DNA of 64,000 nt from Trichothermofontia sichuanensis B231. Lineage in GTDB: Bacteria > Cyanobacteriota > Cyanobacteriia > B231. Location: NCBI RefSeq assembly GCF_026240635.1, contig NZ_CP110848.1:1180501-1244500 (forward strand). Reading direction: 5' to 3'. This document shows, in pieces, positions 50,501 through 60,961 of the stretch (position 1 is its first letter; each line of letters begins with the position of its first letter). The notes beneath the pieces are model-generated. The model had not been told where the DNA came from, made no database searches, and saw only the letters and a list, made by a program, of their open reading frames with translations. The translations under genes and the position numbers were made by a program.

Positions 50501-51877
50501 TCAGATATTCCCTACGAACCGATGGGGACTGAGGCGGTTATCGGGATCAAACTGGTGTTTTAAGCGTTGCATTAAGCCCAGGGCATTGCCCGCATAGCCC
50601 CAGACATCAACATTTTGCTTCAGGCAGATCGGAGCCTGCAAAATACTGAAAAAGCCCCGTTGCTGCTGACAAATGGCTCGTGCTCGCAACACAACCGCTG
50701 AGGTCAATCCTGATGCCTCCGGACAACGGACGAGGCCCAACCCACTGCCTGCCTGGATGATCAATTCCGCAGTGCTGGGTAGGCAACGGGTTAAGGCTTC
50801 GCAGGTGGCGATCGCGGCTGCCGCAGGCACACCAAATTTACAGACAATGCTTCCTGTGGTACCTGATCCGGGTTGCCATAGGTGATGTTGCAGGTGTGTC
50901 CACGGGGAGGCTTCGGCTTGGTCATTAACGATTTCGCCCTGAAGTTGAAAGTGTTGACCAAGGGCTAGCACGCGATCGGCCTGTTCCTGAACACTGGCGT
51001 CTAATCCACCAAATCGCACCAGGAGGCCATAGCCTGCCGGCCCATTCATGGTTGTCACCAGGGTCGGTGAAAGGAGGGTGGCGGCGATCGGAACCAGCGC
51101 CGAATTCAGCAAGGTGCGGGCTGCCTGGGCGATCGCCGGCGCTGCGCCCGTTAAGACCACAGTTCGGCTCGCTTCCGGACGCGGATACACCCGCAGCGTG
51201 ACTTGGGTGATGGCTGCTAGGGTGCCCCAGGAGCCAGTCATTAGCTTCATTAGGTCGTATCCGGCCACATTTTTCACGACCCGGCCCCCCGCCTTGGCTA
51301 TCTGGCCATCCGCTCGCACAAAGGTAATCCCCAACAGGAGATCTCGAATGCCGCCATACCGTTGCCGTAAGGCGCCTGTATCGGCTGTGGCCACAATGCC
51401 GCCGATCGTGGCTTGCTCTGGATAGGCAGGATCGATCGGCAGAAATTGGTTAGTCCTAGCCAGGACTGCCTCGAGGTCGGCCAAGCGCATACCTGCCTCC
51501 ACAGTCACGGTGAGGTCACCCGCTGCATGGTCCACTAACTGGTTCAGATGCCGGGTGCACACGATCAGCAGGGGGGAAGAGGATGACGATTTGAGTAAAC
51601 CGCCCCATCCTAATTTGCTACTATTCCCACTGATCAATACCGGCCATTGTTGTTCCTGGGCGCAGGCCATGACCGCCGCCAGCTCTGCCTGGGAGCGGGG
51701 ATACACCCAGCCACCCACCCCTGTACGGGGGGCCAGGGCAACCCCTGTTCGCTGCCGATCGGCCTCAGTGGCCTGTTCCCAGGTCACCACTTGCTCTGGC
51801 CCGACGATCGGGGTTAGGCGATCGACCATTGCGGTTGCCATCGCTTGAGCGGTTGGGGGCGTGGCGTTGAGCACCAT
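50501..51877 (-). CDS. glcE: FAD-binding glycolate dehydrogenase subunit GlcE-like
   Basis: The 458-residue PCMH-type FAD-binding oxidoreductase resembles the GlcE subunit of the GlcDEF glycolate dehydrogenase, which oxidises photorespiratory glycolate to glyoxylate. FAD-domain features are VYPRSQAELAAVMACAQEQQWPVLISGNSSKLGWGG, LTVTVEAGMRLADLEAVL, ATIGGIVATADTGALRQRYGGIRDLLLGI and GGRVVKNVAGYDLMKLMTGSWGTLAAI. The protein is shorter at the C-terminus than GlcD. No glcD or glcF is adjacent, as in several cyanobacteria where these genes are scattered. ATG 51877 is preferred over a TTG six bases upstream. Confidence 0.88.
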   Translation of the reverse strand: MVLNATPPTAQAMATAMVDRLTPIVGPEQVVTWEQATEADRQRTGVALAPRTGVGGWVYPRSQAELAAVMACAQEQQWPVLISGNSSKLGWGGLLKSSSSSPLLIVCTRHLNQLVDHAAGDLTVTVEAGMRLADLEAVLARTNQFLPIDPAYPEQATIGGIVATADTGALRQRYGGIRDLLLGITFVRADGQIAKAGGRVVKNVAGYDLMKLMTGSWGTLAAITQVTLRVYPRPEASRTVVLTGAAPAIAQAARTLLNSALVPIAATLLSPTLVTTMNGPAGYGLLVRFGGLDASVQEQADRVLALGQHFQLQGEIVNDQAEASPWTHLQHHLWQPGSGTTGSIVCKFGVPAAAAIATCEALTRCLPSTAELIIQAGSGLGLVRCPEASGLTSAVVLRARAICQQQRGFFSILQAPICLKQNVDVWGYAGNALGLMQRLKHQFDPDNRLSPHRFVGNI

Positions 51878-52075
51878 AGGCAAAGTCCGTCCTCGATGAT
51901 AGAGCCAGATAATAGAGCCAGTGGAGTCGAGTCCTTCTCATCCTGTTTCATCATGCCTTAGTTCTGGCCCAGTCTTGCGGATGTCGAGTAGTTGGGTGGG
52001 TGACGCATAGAGACATCCCGCGAACAGTGGTAGGGTGGGGACAATCTCTTCTGCCGGTTCTGCGAGCCAGTCGTC

Positions 52076-52888
52076 ATGCTATCTCCATCGCCTACCCTGT
52101 TAGCCCTTGACTTTGATGGTGTCCTCTGTGATGGCCGTCGCGAATATTTCCAGTCCGCATGGCGAGCCTATCGCCAGATCTGGCCAGCGGTCGAGAGGCA
52201 CCCCCCAGAATCCCTGGCAGCCCCCTTCCATCGCCTGCGTCCCGTGGTTGAAACTGGATGGGAAATGCCCCTACTCCTGCGAGCCTTGATCCTGGCCTAC
52301 CCTGAAGATCACCTGTTGCAAAATTGGACGACGATCGCGCCCCAATTACTCACAGCTGAACACCTGACCCAGTCCCAACTCCAATCAGCCCTCGACAGTG
52401 AGCGGGATGCGTGGATTCAGGCTGATTTGGCCGGTTGGTTGCATTTGCATCAGTTTTATCCCGGCACGATCGCGCGTGTGGCGGCTGCGATCGCTGCTGG
52501 AGTGACCGTGGTGATTATCACCACCAAGGAAAGCCGCTTTGTTACCCAACTTCTCCAGGAAGCAGGGGTTGGCCAGCCCTTGCCTCAGATTTTTGGCCGC
52601 GAACAGCAACGCCCCAAACCAGCGATCCTACGAGAGCTACAGCAGCAGGACCCACTGGCATCGATCTGGTTTGTCGAAGATCGACTGCAAACTCTTCAGA
52701 ACGTCCAGCAACAACCAGACCTGGCTAACGTTGAACTCTTCTTAGCAGACTGGGGTTATAACACAGCGGCTGAGCGTGAATTGGCCCGACAAGCCCTTCC
52801 CACCCCGTCATCACAGTCGCGTCGGCTTCACTTACTCACCCTCGATCAGTTTGTGCAACCCTTTGCCGCATGGCAATCCTGGGGTTAG
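52076..52888 (+). CDS. HAD superfamily hydrolase
   Basis: The 270-residue protein has the HAD motif I DFDGVLCDG (residues 12-20, nucleophile and acid Asp), motif II VVIITTKES (about 145-153), a lysine-bearing segment (RPKPAILREL, about 182-191) and motif IV IWFVEDRLQTL (about 199-209). A helical cap lies between motifs I and II. It is a cytoplasmic phosphatase or phosphatase-like enzyme of unknown substrate, different from the phosphoglycolate phosphatases in the cap region. It is convergent with the LpxB-related gene, separated by repeat A10. Confidence 0.85.
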   Translation: MLSPSPTLLALDFDGVLCDGRREYFQSAWRAYRQIWPAVERHPPESLAAPFHRLRPVVETGWEMPLLLRALILAYPEDHLLQNWTTIAPQLLTAEHLTQSQLQSALDSERDAWIQADLAGWLHLHQFYPGTIARVAAAIAAGVTVVIITTKESRFVTQLLQEAGVGQPLPQIFGREQQRPKPAILRELQQQDPLASIWFVEDRLQTLQNVQQQPDLANVELFLADWGYNTAAERELARQALPTPSSQSRRLHLLTLDQFVQPFAAWQSWG

Positions 52889-52905
52889 TCACAATTAATC
52901 ACAAT

Positions 52906-53012
52906 TGTAGTCATTGCAATTTAGGTTGAAACAGCTCCCTCACCCCCAGCCCCTCTCCCGCTCTGGGAGAGGGGAGTGAAAAACTGTATCGCTCGTATTT
53001 GGATTGACCATA
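52906..53012 (+). repeat. Family A MITE-like element, copy A10
   Basis: A full-length 107-bp copy runs from TGTAGTCATTGCAATTTAGG to GGATTGACCATA, with the hairpin CCTCTCCC-gctct-GGGAGAGG. Confidence 0.9.
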
Positions 53013-53043
53013 ACTATAAGAGTAAAAATGAGTCAGAAATTTA

Positions 53044-54393
53044 TCAGAAATGAGTCAGAAATTCATCAGACTGAGTCGCTCCTCTCTCCCCTGTCACTGC
53101 TGCTACAACCAGAGCCACCAACTGGCTCACTGCTCCCGGTTGACCACGCACTTGACGCAGACGCTCACGCATCTGGGCCAATTGATCCGGCTGCTTGAGC
53201 AGGGCTAACACCTGAGTGGCCACTGCTTCCGGTTGCAGAGGGCCAACTAACTCCGGGACAATCTCGGCACCCGCCCAAATATTGGGCCATGCCAACAACC
53301 GCCGCTGGGGTCCCTGTAACTGGCGCAGGGCTAACCAATTGACCGCCTTCGCGAAGAGGGAACCTACTCCCGGTAAGTTTGCCAAAATGCCTGGCAGGCC
53401 ATCCCAAGCCCGCATGGCGTCTAACTGTTGCGTGGGTAGAAGAACCAGCATGGGTACTCCCAGGGCACCCAATTCGGCGGTATTGGCCCCGATCGTCGTT
53501 AAACACAGGGTGCATTGGGCTAGGTGCGCATAGGCAGGAAACGTGGTATCAAGGGGGACAATTAAACCGGCGGGGGTTTGTAAGGCGGGGGCATTTGGCC
53601 CTGAAGTCAGAAGTGTCGCGGTGACGTTGCCAAATTTGGCAATAGCAGGATTCTGAGTGGGATCAGCAAAGCGGGCCAGGGTCTCAACGGCAAGAGCCGG
53701 GGCAACCGGCATGAAAAATTCAAGCTCAGGGCGGTGGTTATAAAGGTGTTGCGCGATCGCCAAACACAGGGGCACCCCGATCGCCAGCTTAGCCGCTTTT
53801 GATCCCGCTAATAGGCCGATTTTAATCCCAGTCTGCTGGGGGAGCGTCGCAGTCGATGTGCCACCCACCTCACCCATATCGGCTATCAGGTCACCCACCA
53901 CTGTACACTTGGCCCTATACGGGGGGGGGATTTTGGCTAAAACTTGAGTGTTCATCACGGCGACGCGATCGACCCAGTGTAGCCAGCGGGCTTCCCACTC
54001 GGCGTAGATCACGCTGCGATATCCCAAACGGCGACTGATGACCACCGCGAAGAACTGATCCCCTCCTAAAAATAGAACCACGCCGCGATCGCGCCAATCC
54101 CAATTCTCTGCCGTCTTTCCCCACAGCAAAAAGTTGAGAAATGCCGCCGGTCCCTGGACGCGATCGACCTCCGGATAAGACCGGGCTATTTCAGTTTCCC
54201 GACCACTGGCATTGGGACACGGCGATAATACGACTGAAATCCGGAGGTGATCGCGGTTATATCCCAGTCGTTGTCGGAGTTCCTGCACGACAGGCCGCAC
54301 CCAGGTGGCTAGTTCTCCCGGCCCATTGGACAGGATGAGCACATCGATCGCGGCCTGATGCTTCAGCAGAGGTCTTGCTTCTGTCGTGCCCAT
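53044..54393 (-). CDS. Lipid-A-disaccharide synthase-related protein
   Basis: The 449-residue protein is a GT-B-fold member of the LpxB-related family found in cyanobacteria (TIGR03492-like), distinct from LpxB itself. Visible segments are DVLILSNGPGELATWVRPVVQELRQ, SVVLSPCPNASGRETEIARSYP, GVVLFLGGDQFFAVVISRRLGYRSVIYAEWEARWLHWVDRVAVMN, IGLLAGSKAAKLAIGVPLCLAIAQ and LCLTTIGANTAELGALGVPMLVLLPTQQLDAMRAWDGLPGILANLPGVG. The donor and acceptor are not known; a membrane glycolipid is likely. Its start lies near, and reads in the same direction as, the K+ channel gene upstream (79 nt apart). Confidence 0.9.
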   Translation of the reverse strand: MGTTEARPLLKHQAAIDVLILSNGPGELATWVRPVVQELRQRLGYNRDHLRISVVLSPCPNASGRETEIARSYPEVDRVQGPAAFLNFLLWGKTAENWDWRDRGVVLFLGGDQFFAVVISRRLGYRSVIYAEWEARWLHWVDRVAVMNTQVLAKIPPPYRAKCTVVGDLIADMGEVGGTSTATLPQQTGIKIGLLAGSKAAKLAIGVPLCLAIAQHLYNHRPELEFFMPVAPALAVETLARFADPTQNPAIAKFGNVTATLLTSGPNAPALQTPAGLIVPLDTTFPAYAHLAQCTLCLTTIGANTAELGALGVPMLVLLPTQQLDAMRAWDGLPGILANLPGVGSLFAKAVNWLALRQLQGPQRRLLAWPNIWAGAEIVPELVGPLQPEAVATQVLALLKQPDQLAQMRERLRQVRGQPGAVSQLVALVVAAVTGERGATQSDEFLTHF

Positions 54394-54472
54394 GATGCCC
54401 TTGGCTTCTGCTTGGTGATCTCAATTGAGTCCTGGATTGGGGTAGGGTTTGGCCCCCTCGCCTTCATGATGG

Positions 54473-55591
54473 TCATGATTGTCGGGGCAGCCGGAAGCGA
54501 TCGGGTCGCAGGGGTGATAGGAGTTGATTCAGGTTGCGCAGTTGTTCCGCTGTGCCCATACAAATCAACAAATCGCCAGCCTCCAGGATCGTCTCAGCAG
54601 TCGGTCCGGCAATCAACCTGCCATCCCGCCGTCGGATCGCCAATACCAATACTCCCGTCTGCGATCGCAGACGGGCTTCCCGCAGGCTTTGACCCAAACA
54701 GTTACAGGTCGTGGGTTCCAGGAGATACTCCTCCAAGTAGTAGGTACGATCGGTCCCCGTGAGGATCCCATCTACAAAATCCATCACTTGGGGGCGCAAA
54801 GCGGCTGCCGCCATCCGTCGTCCGCCGGTCACATAGGGGGAAATGACCGCATCGGCTCCCCCCCGCTGGAGCTTTTGCACGCCCTCTTCCGTGTTGGCAC
54901 GGGCAATCGTCCGAATTTTCGGGTTCAGGGCCTTAGCCGATAGAACCGTGTACAGGTTTTCCGCATCGGTGGGTAGAGCCGTGACCAGGCAGGTTGCTTT
55001 CTCAATCCCCAGTTTGAGCAGAGACGCATCGAGGGTAGCATCCCCCTGGATCGCAAAGTAGCCACGCTGCTGGGCTAGCTCAATCGAAGCTGGATCCGCA
55101 TCCATGACCACAAAGGCAATCCCTTCTGCTGCAAACTCCAAGGCAACCTGCCGCCCCGTGCGGCCAAAACCGCAGACAATATAGTGGTTAGATAACTGTT
55201 CCATAAAGCGGCGCTGGCGTTGCAGACGGATTCTGTGGTCAAAATAACCTTGAATGATTGCGTCTGTAAAACGGTTAACTATATAGCCAATACACACCAC
55301 CCCCGCCAGGATGAGGGCGATCGTAAAGAGGCGGCCATTGTTACTGAGGGGGAGTGTTTCACCAAATCCTACCGTAGACAGGGTGATGATGGTCATATAG
55401 ACCGAGTCGAGCCAGTTCCAACCTTCGATGAACCGATAGCCCAAGGTCCCGCCCAAAATTAAACCGCTCAGAGCTAATGACGCGGCGACTAAATCCTGAC
55501 GAATTCGCCCATAGCCCTGTTCCAGGTCAGAATGCGCCGTGGGGTGAGTACGGGGGGGGCGGCTCAAGCGGGTAGGATCATTGAGGTTCAC
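54473..55591 (-). CDS. Two-TM potassium channel with RCK (TrkA-N and TrkA-C) domains
   Basis: The 372-residue protein has TM1 ([20 protein letters not shown]), a pore helix and selectivity filter TLSTVGFGE, and TM2 ([20 protein letters not shown]). The TrkA-N Rossmann domain follows ([50 protein letters not shown]), then a TrkA-C domain near residues 285-365. This is the MthK/Kch-type architecture gated by a cytoplasmic ligand. The filter reads TVGFGE rather than TVGYGD, which still fits K+ channels. GTG 55591 overlaps the end of lgt by 14 nt; the upstream codons lie inside lgt and are ignored. Confidence 0.9.
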   Translation of the reverse strand: MNLNDPTRLSRPPRTHPTAHSDLEQGYGRIRQDLVAASLALSGLILGGTLGYRFIEGWNWLDSVYMTIITLSTVGFGETLPLSNNGRLFTIALILAGVVCIGYIVNRFTDAIIQGYFDHRIRLQRQRRFMEQLSNHYIVCGFGRTGRQVALEFAAEGIAFVVMDADPASIELAQQRGYFAIQGDATLDASLLKLGIEKATCLVTALPTDAENLYTVLSAKALNPKIRTIARANTEEGVQKLQRGGADAVISPYVTGGRRMAAAALRPQVMDFVDGILTGTDRTYYLEEYLLEPTTCNCLGQSLREARLRSQTGVLVLAIRRRDGRLIAGPTAETILEAGDLLICMGTAEQLRNLNQLLSPLRPDRFRLPRQS

Positions 55592-56468
55592 GCTGGGAGG
55601 GCAGTGGATTGTGGGACCAATCCGAATCGGCGATCGTATCGGGCAGCGATCGCTGGCGACCATAGAGCCACCAGAGACCCCAGGCTCCCAGAGCCATCCC
55701 CGACAGGCTAACGACTTGGGCAATGCGCAATGGTCCCAACATGAGGCTATCCGTGCGCAAGCCCTCGATCCAGAGCCGACCCAAACTGTAGGCCAACCAA
55801 TAGAGCAAAAATAGGGTGCCCGGTTTGCAGCGCGGTTGGGGTTGGCGCAGGTCCCACAGGAAAATTCCCATCAGCAGCCCAAAAACGCCCAAATCCCAAA
55901 GGGATTCATACAGAAACGTGGGGTGAAAATACTCAAAATTCCGATACGCCCAAGGCCGATGCTCAACCGGAATATAGAGTTTCCAGGGTAAATCCGTCGG
56001 GCGACCAAAGGCCTGCGAATTGAAAAAATTGCCCCACCGTCCGATTGCCTGTCCCAAAATCAATGACGGCGCCACTAGGTCCGCCATCTGCCAAAAGGAA
56101 AGTTTGCGAATACGGCAACACAACAGCGTTGCGATCGTTCCCCCCAAAATTGCCCCATGAATGGCAATCCCCCCTTTCCAAATCGCCAACGCTTGTAGCG
56201 GCTGAGCCGCATATTCCCGCCATTGGAACAGCACATAGTAGAGACGGGCTGCCGGAATGGCTCCTACGACTAACCATACAGCCAGATCGGCGATCGCTTC
56301 CGGGTCCACGCGGCGCTGTTTAGCCAACCACTGGGAGAGAGTGACACCGATCAGCACCGCCGTCGCAATCAGCAACCCATACCAACGCACCGTCAAGGGT
56401 CCCAGTTCTACCAGAATCGGACCTGGGGACTCAAACCGGAAGGCTAAAGGCAGGAGAAGCCAGGGCAT
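55578..56468 (-). CDS. lgt: Prolipoprotein diacylglyceryl transferase
   Basis: The 296-residue inner-membrane enzyme transfers diacylglycerol from phosphatidylglycerol to the lipobox cysteine of prelipoproteins. It has about seven transmembrane helices and the Lgt signature [24 protein letters not shown], plus [43 protein letters not shown] (catalytic His region), [16 protein letters not shown] and [15 protein letters not shown]. It is complete. The K+ channel gene follows with a 14-nt overlap. Confidence 0.96.
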   Translation of the reverse strand: MPWLLLPLAFRFESPGPILVELGPLTVRWYGLLIATAVLIGVTLSQWLAKQRRVDPEAIADLAVWLVVGAIPAARLYYVLFQWREYAAQPLQALAIWKGGIAIHGAILGGTIATLLCCRIRKLSFWQMADLVAPSLILGQAIGRWGNFFNSQAFGRPTDLPWKLYIPVEHRPWAYRNFEYFHPTFLYESLWDLGVFGLLMGIFLWDLRQPQPRCKPGTLFLLYWLAYSLGRLWIEGLRTDSLMLGPLRIAQVVSLSGMALGAWGLWWLYGRQRSLPDTIADSDWSHNPLPSQREPQ

Positions 56469-56561
56469 AGGTTAGCTCAAACGCAGAATACACAGCCAGA
56501 ATTGGCAAGCGCTTCCATTATCCCATAGCGCTATTCCACCCCCGACGAACCGTCTCAAGAC

Positions 56562-57002
56562 CTATTCACCCCAGATCTGGCAATACACAGTACGGCGACG
56601 AGGACCATCCAAATCCAGGAATAGGAGGGATTGGTAGGTCCCCAGGGCAAGCTGGCGATCGCGCACGGGGAGCATCTCACTTGTACTGAGCATCAGGGCC
56701 ATCAGGTGGGCGTGGGCATTCATGGGTTCATCGGAGGGGATACCGGGCCGCAGATGCAGGTCATTATGGCGGTAGGGTTTATCAAGCGGGGCCAATTGCT
56801 GGAGGTGGGCTTTGAGATCATCCAGCAGCCGCTCTTCGTATTCATTAATGGCTAAGGCAGTTGTGGTGTGGCGGGAGAACACAAGAATGTGTCCGTGTTG
56901 AATGGCGGATGCAGCCAGTAGCGCCTCAATTTGAGGAGTGAGGTTGTGAATACTGATGCCAGGGCTGGTGTCAATTTCAAGTAGATGGTGCGCGATCGTC
57001 AT
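56562..57002 (-). CDS. yjbQ: YjbQ family (UPF0047) protein
   Basis: The 146-residue protein has the UPF0047/YjbQ pattern: GHILVFSRHTTTALAINEYEE, HNDLHLRPGIPSDEPMNAHAHLMALML and LALGTYQSLLFLDLDGPRRRTVYCQIWGE, with conserved histidines and acidic residues clustering around a possible metal site. Homologs show weak thiamine-phosphate synthase activity but the physiological role is unsettled. ATG 57002 (MTIAHHLLE) begins at the homology; the extra 15 codons upstream are not family-like. It lies 48 nt after the histidine kinase and in the same direction. Confidence 0.88.
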   Translation of the reverse strand: MTIAHHLLEIDTSPGISIHNLTPQIEALLAASAIQHGHILVFSRHTTTALAINEYEERLLDDLKAHLQQLAPLDKPYRHNDLHLRPGIPSDEPMNAHAHLMALMLSTSEMLPVRDRQLALGTYQSLLFLDLDGPRRRTVYCQIWGE

Positions 57003-57050
57003 AAAGATGGTATACACTAACTGACTCAAAGGTGGCATCCTTGCCACCGA

Positions 57051-60000
57051 CTACCCCAGGGGAAACTCAACCGTGAAACAGGTCCGCATAGCTCGACTGC
57101 TCACGGTAATGGATCCTCTTAACAGTTCAACGCGGCGTTTGACCAGGGTCAGACCTAACCCCGTGCCGCCGTGCTTCCAGCGATCGCCGCTCGGCACCCG
57201 ATAAAATTTATCGAAAATATAGGGCAACTCGGCGACGGGGATTTCACTACCGGTGTTAGTGACTGAAATCTGGATGACTGCCATTGTAGCCCCCGCTTCA
57301 ACGGTGATTGTGCCACCGGGAGGCGTATATTTACACGCATTATGGATTAATTCACTGATTGTGCGCTCTAGTATGAGGGGATCGGAGAGAAACGGGGGTA
57401 AGGTCGCCCCCAAGCTCAGGCTGAGGGTTTGCTGTTGGTTATTGGCCCGCTCCTGAAAGGCATTCACCCACGCAGGTAAACACTGGTCTAGCTTAACTGT
57501 GACCAAAGTAGGCAATTCCGTTCCCGCTTCTAGTCGCGAAAGATCCAAGAGGTCATTCACTAAGCCTAATTCTTGTTGATATTGCGATCGCATCACTTCT
57601 AAATACTGGAAAGCGCGATCGGGCTTAATCCGTAAGGTCTCGGCTTGTTCACTGAATAACCCTGGCTGCTGCAAAAATAACTGCAACATGTGCAGGGCAC
57701 TGTTCATATTGGATAAGGGCGTGCGTAACTCATGGGAAACCGTACTCAAAAAGTCATCCTTTAGTTGGTTCAGGCGTTCCAACTCCTGCACTTGAGCGAG
57801 GGATGCCTGGTAAAGTCGTGCCTGGCGCAGGGCGATCGCGCACTGATTTGCCACCTGCTGCACGAGACGGATCTCTTGTTCGCTAAACCCGTAATCAGGT
57901 GCATTAATAACCCAAATATCTCCTAAAACCCCCTGATCATTTTGCATCGGGCAGGCGAGGGCAGCAACCCGTCCTCGGTGGGGATAGGGCAGTAGACTAC
58001 AGAATTGGAAGTACTGCCCCGCCAGCAGTTGTTGATAACCGATCGCAAAATTTTCCATACGCATCATGTAGTTGCGGAACGGCTGGCTAAAGGTAGTGTA
58101 CTCATATTTAATTGTCGAAGTTTGCGCCTCCAGATCGTAAAGAGCTGCATTACATCCCTTCGCTCCTAATGCACGGGCCAGCGCCTCTACCGCTGTCTGG
58201 AGAATTTGTTTTTCATCCAGGTGATCACGCACCTGATCTGTAATATGCTTGAGGGTGGCTTCAAATTCAAAAGCCTGCTGCAACTGACGCGTGCGTTCCT
58301 GAACCTCAGCTTCTAGAGCAGCGTTAAACTGTTGCACCTGTTGATAGAGTTCAGACTGTTGAATAGCGATCGCTACTTGGGCTGCTAACTGTGTTAACAG
58401 TTCAACTTCTGTCGGTTGCCATTGCCGGGTATGGGTACATTGATGAACAACTAACAGTCCCCAGAGATGATCCGATGCCTGAGCGACAGTTGCCGGTATG
58501 AGTAAGGGAACAATGACCTTACTCCGAACCGACCACCGTTCAATCGCCTCCAGCCAAATTGGACTCAGATTAAGATCGGGGGCTTGGGTATCTAGAATAA
58601 CCTGCACCTCTCCCTGGTGAAAGCGGGCTAGCTCCACCGCTGGCAGAATAGCCAGGGGGAATGTCTGGTCCAGCAATGCCTCTCCTGTGGGCATAACTGC
58701 CTCGGCAATGACAGTCAGCCGCTCGTCAGGGGTTATTTGATAAATTAGGGCGCGATCGGTCTGGAAGAACCGCTGAATTTCAGTCACCGCCGTATTCAGA
58801 ATTTGGGGCAGTTCTAGGGACTGGCGAATATGCTGGGTTATCGTGGTTATCAGGCGTTCATGCTCAATCCGCTGCTGCAGTGCTTGTTCTGCCCGTTTGC
58901 GATCGCTAACGTCAACGCCAATGCCCCAGCTTGCCCAGCCTTGAAGTGGAAACTGATCGGAAAGATTTGACCAAGCAATGATCTTCTTGGTCCCATCCTT
59001 ACAGGTAACCTCCCACTCCCAGTTGCGATAGTAGTTCCCTCGTTCTCGCCAGCGCGATACCATCGTTTCACGGTAGGTCTTATCTGGATATAACCAGACA
59101 AAAGCATCGGGATTATAGAGTAGTTCCTCCGCCCGGTAGCCCGTCACTTCCTCACACTCCCGATTCCAGAAAATGAGTTGCCAATTTTCATCGAATGCAT
59201 TTAGCATTACGGGCATATTTTCCAGAATGTGGCGTAACCGCTCCTCACTCTGGCGGAGGGCAATTTCCGCTTGCTTAAGGTTGGTAATATCGCGGGCTAC
59301 AACCAGTGCTGTTCTGACACATCCTGTGGCATCAAACTCCGGGACCACCTGCACTGACCAGTATTGCTGCTCACCCTGATAGATTGGCGCATAGACTAAA
59401 TATTGCTCTTGTCCGGTTGCAAAAACCGTATCGAGAGTTGCATTCCAGAGTTGAATAAAATCGTTTGGGAATGATAAATCTTCGCTAGTTCTCTGGATAA
59501 ACTGCATGACCGGTATTGATAAAATTTCTTCAACTTTAGGATTAACATATAGGAATTGATATTGACCTTTTCTTTCAATTTCCTGACAGGGCGAAAGTCG
59601 AGCAATAATATCAGGAAGATGTTCGAGTAATATCCGAAACTCTTGCTCTTTTTGGGCAAGTTGCTGTTCGGTTCGTTTACGATCGGTAATATCTTTACTA
59701 ATACATAAGATACAGGGTTCACCTTCAATAGTAATTAATTGTGCTGAGAGAAGTGCCACCCTTTGTTCATTAAATTTTGTGCGATAATAAACCTCACGAT
59801 TTTTGATACTTTTTTTAACCTGGAGATCGGCTAATATTTGCTGGCGTTGACTGGCATCAAGCCAGAGATTGGGCTGATCGACCCGTTGTCCAATCAGTTC
59901 CTCGCGGGTATAGCCCAACAGGTGTAAGTAGGAAGTATTGGCCTCAATAATTTGCAGATCCTGTAGCCGGATAATGTGGATCGCATCCGGGCTAGCCCAA

Positions 60001-60533
60001 AAAATTGTGGAGAACTGAGCCTCTGATTGCTTGAGGACAACCTGCATTTGTGCAAAAGACTGCAGGAGTTGTTGGACCATCTGGGCACAGGATTGACTGA
60101 GGGTATCGATTTCTGCGATCGGACTGGGGGAATAATGAATCTCCTTTCTTCCCGCTAACGCCGCCTGACTCACCTGACTCAGATAACGCAATGGCTGGGC
60201 TAGCTGATAACTTAACCACATTGCCAACGTCCCTATCCCCACTACCGCCCCCAGATTGATTACCAAGAGGGGAGAACGAATATTGACCACTCGCGTCTGC
60301 TCGATCGCAATGGCTATCTGCTCTGCTTCCGCCACCTGCCACTGCATCAAGACTGCCTTGATCGTCGCACGGTCAGCCTGTAAAACGAACCACTCGATGG
60401 CCGTAATCAGGATAACAATCAGCAACAGCAACGGTACCGTTAGCACGATCTGTAGTGGTAAGCGTCCTAGCAGATGTACCAATCGTAAGGAAAACCTGAA
60501 CCTAGGTCGTGGGGAATGTTGAGGGACAGACAC
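57051..60533 (-). CDS. Membrane hybrid-type sensor histidine kinase with PAS and GAF domains
   Basis: The 1160-residue sensor has two transmembrane helices near the N-terminus (about 25-50 and 85-110) with only a short periplasmic loop, a HAMP-like linker, three or so PAS domains (about 170-290, 295-420, 430-550; for example FSTIFWASPDAIHIIRLQDL and RLRHILENMPVMLNAFDENWQ), two GAF domains (about 560-720 and 760-900), coiled coil, HisKA with the phospho-acceptor His in SHELRTPLSNM (about 935) and HATPase_c (NACKYTPPGG, GGTGLGLTLVKRRVELLRG). No receiver domain is fused. GTG 60533 has AAGGA 8 nt upstream; an alternative TTG lies at 60557. The signal sensed is unknown. Confidence 0.9.
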   Translation of the reverse strand: MSVPQHSPRPRFRFSLRLVHLLGRLPLQIVLTVPLLLLIVILITAIEWFVLQADRATIKAVLMQWQVAEAEQIAIAIEQTRVVNIRSPLLVINLGAVVGIGTLAMWLSYQLAQPLRYLSQVSQAALAGRKEIHYSPSPIAEIDTLSQSCAQMVQQLLQSFAQMQVVLKQSEAQFSTIFWASPDAIHIIRLQDLQIIEANTSYLHLLGYTREELIGQRVDQPNLWLDASQRQQILADLQVKKSIKNREVYYRTKFNEQRVALLSAQLITIEGEPCILCISKDITDRKRTEQQLAQKEQEFRILLEHLPDIIARLSPCQEIERKGQYQFLYVNPKVEEILSIPVMQFIQRTSEDLSFPNDFIQLWNATLDTVFATGQEQYLVYAPIYQGEQQYWSVQVVPEFDATGCVRTALVVARDITNLKQAEIALRQSEERLRHILENMPVMLNAFDENWQLIFWNRECEEVTGYRAEELLYNPDAFVWLYPDKTYRETMVSRWRERGNYYRNWEWEVTCKDGTKKIIAWSNLSDQFPLQGWASWGIGVDVSDRKRAEQALQQRIEHERLITTITQHIRQSLELPQILNTAVTEIQRFFQTDRALIYQITPDERLTVIAEAVMPTGEALLDQTFPLAILPAVELARFHQGEVQVILDTQAPDLNLSPIWLEAIERWSVRSKVIVPLLIPATVAQASDHLWGLLVVHQCTHTRQWQPTEVELLTQLAAQVAIAIQQSELYQQVQQFNAALEAEVQERTRQLQQAFEFEATLKHITDQVRDHLDEKQILQTAVEALARALGAKGCNAALYDLEAQTSTIKYEYTTFSQPFRNYMMRMENFAIGYQQLLAGQYFQFCSLLPYPHRGRVAALACPMQNDQGVLGDIWVINAPDYGFSEQEIRLVQQVANQCAIALRQARLYQASLAQVQELERLNQLKDDFLSTVSHELRTPLSNMNSALHMLQLFLQQPGLFSEQAETLRIKPDRAFQYLEVMRSQYQQELGLVNDLLDLSRLEAGTELPTLVTVKLDQCLPAWVNAFQERANNQQQTLSLSLGATLPPFLSDPLILERTISELIHNACKYTPPGGTITVEAGATMAVIQISVTNTGSEIPVAELPYIFDKFYRVPSGDRWKHGGTGLGLTLVKRRVELLRGSITVSSRAMRTCFTVEFPLG

Positions 60534-60856
60534 AACAACGGTCCTTGAAAAATTCAAGATCCTTAAAAATCTAACTTTAAAAATCTAAAATCTAACATTA
60601 GAAATTTACCTTAAAAAGCGTAGCCCTAGCCACAACGCACTCATGACCAAACCAGCTTCTTATCGGAATATCCCCCAGGACCAGCCCTATCTGCCAGCCC
60701 TATCTGCCAGTTACTGACTAATGCCATCTCCTCACATAACGGTAACGAGGGGGCAGTTTTAACCGATCGGCTCACCCCCTGGGGTGTGGTTTGTGCGGAA
60801 AATCTAACTCGCCGCGATCGCGACTGTACCGATCACTGTACCGATAAGTGTACCGA
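60534..60856. other. Intergenic region with short tandem repeats
   Basis: No gene was seen. It carries a 13-mer tandem CCAGCCCTATCTG (60681-60706) and 12-mer units TGTACCGATNNN in about three copies (60825-60858), the last running into the end of A11. Near the kinase, AAAATCTAA-type short repeats occur at 60565-60600. Confidence 0.6.
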
Positions 60857-60961
60857 TATAGTCAATCCAAATAAGAACGATACAGTTTTTTACTCCTCTC
60901 CCCCCCCTGGGAGAGGGGCTGGGGGCGAGGGGCTGTTTCAGCCTAAATTGCAATGACTATA
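60857..60961 (-). repeat. Family A MITE-like element, copy A11
   Basis: It is inverted and nearly full length (105 bp): the + strand begins TATAGTCAATCCAAATAAGA and ends GCCTAAATTGCAATGACTAT plus A. The core hairpin is reduced to CCTCTCCC/GGGAGAGG with a short loop. The small frame that starts with ATGACTATAACTGC at its end is not treated as a gene. Confidence 0.88.
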
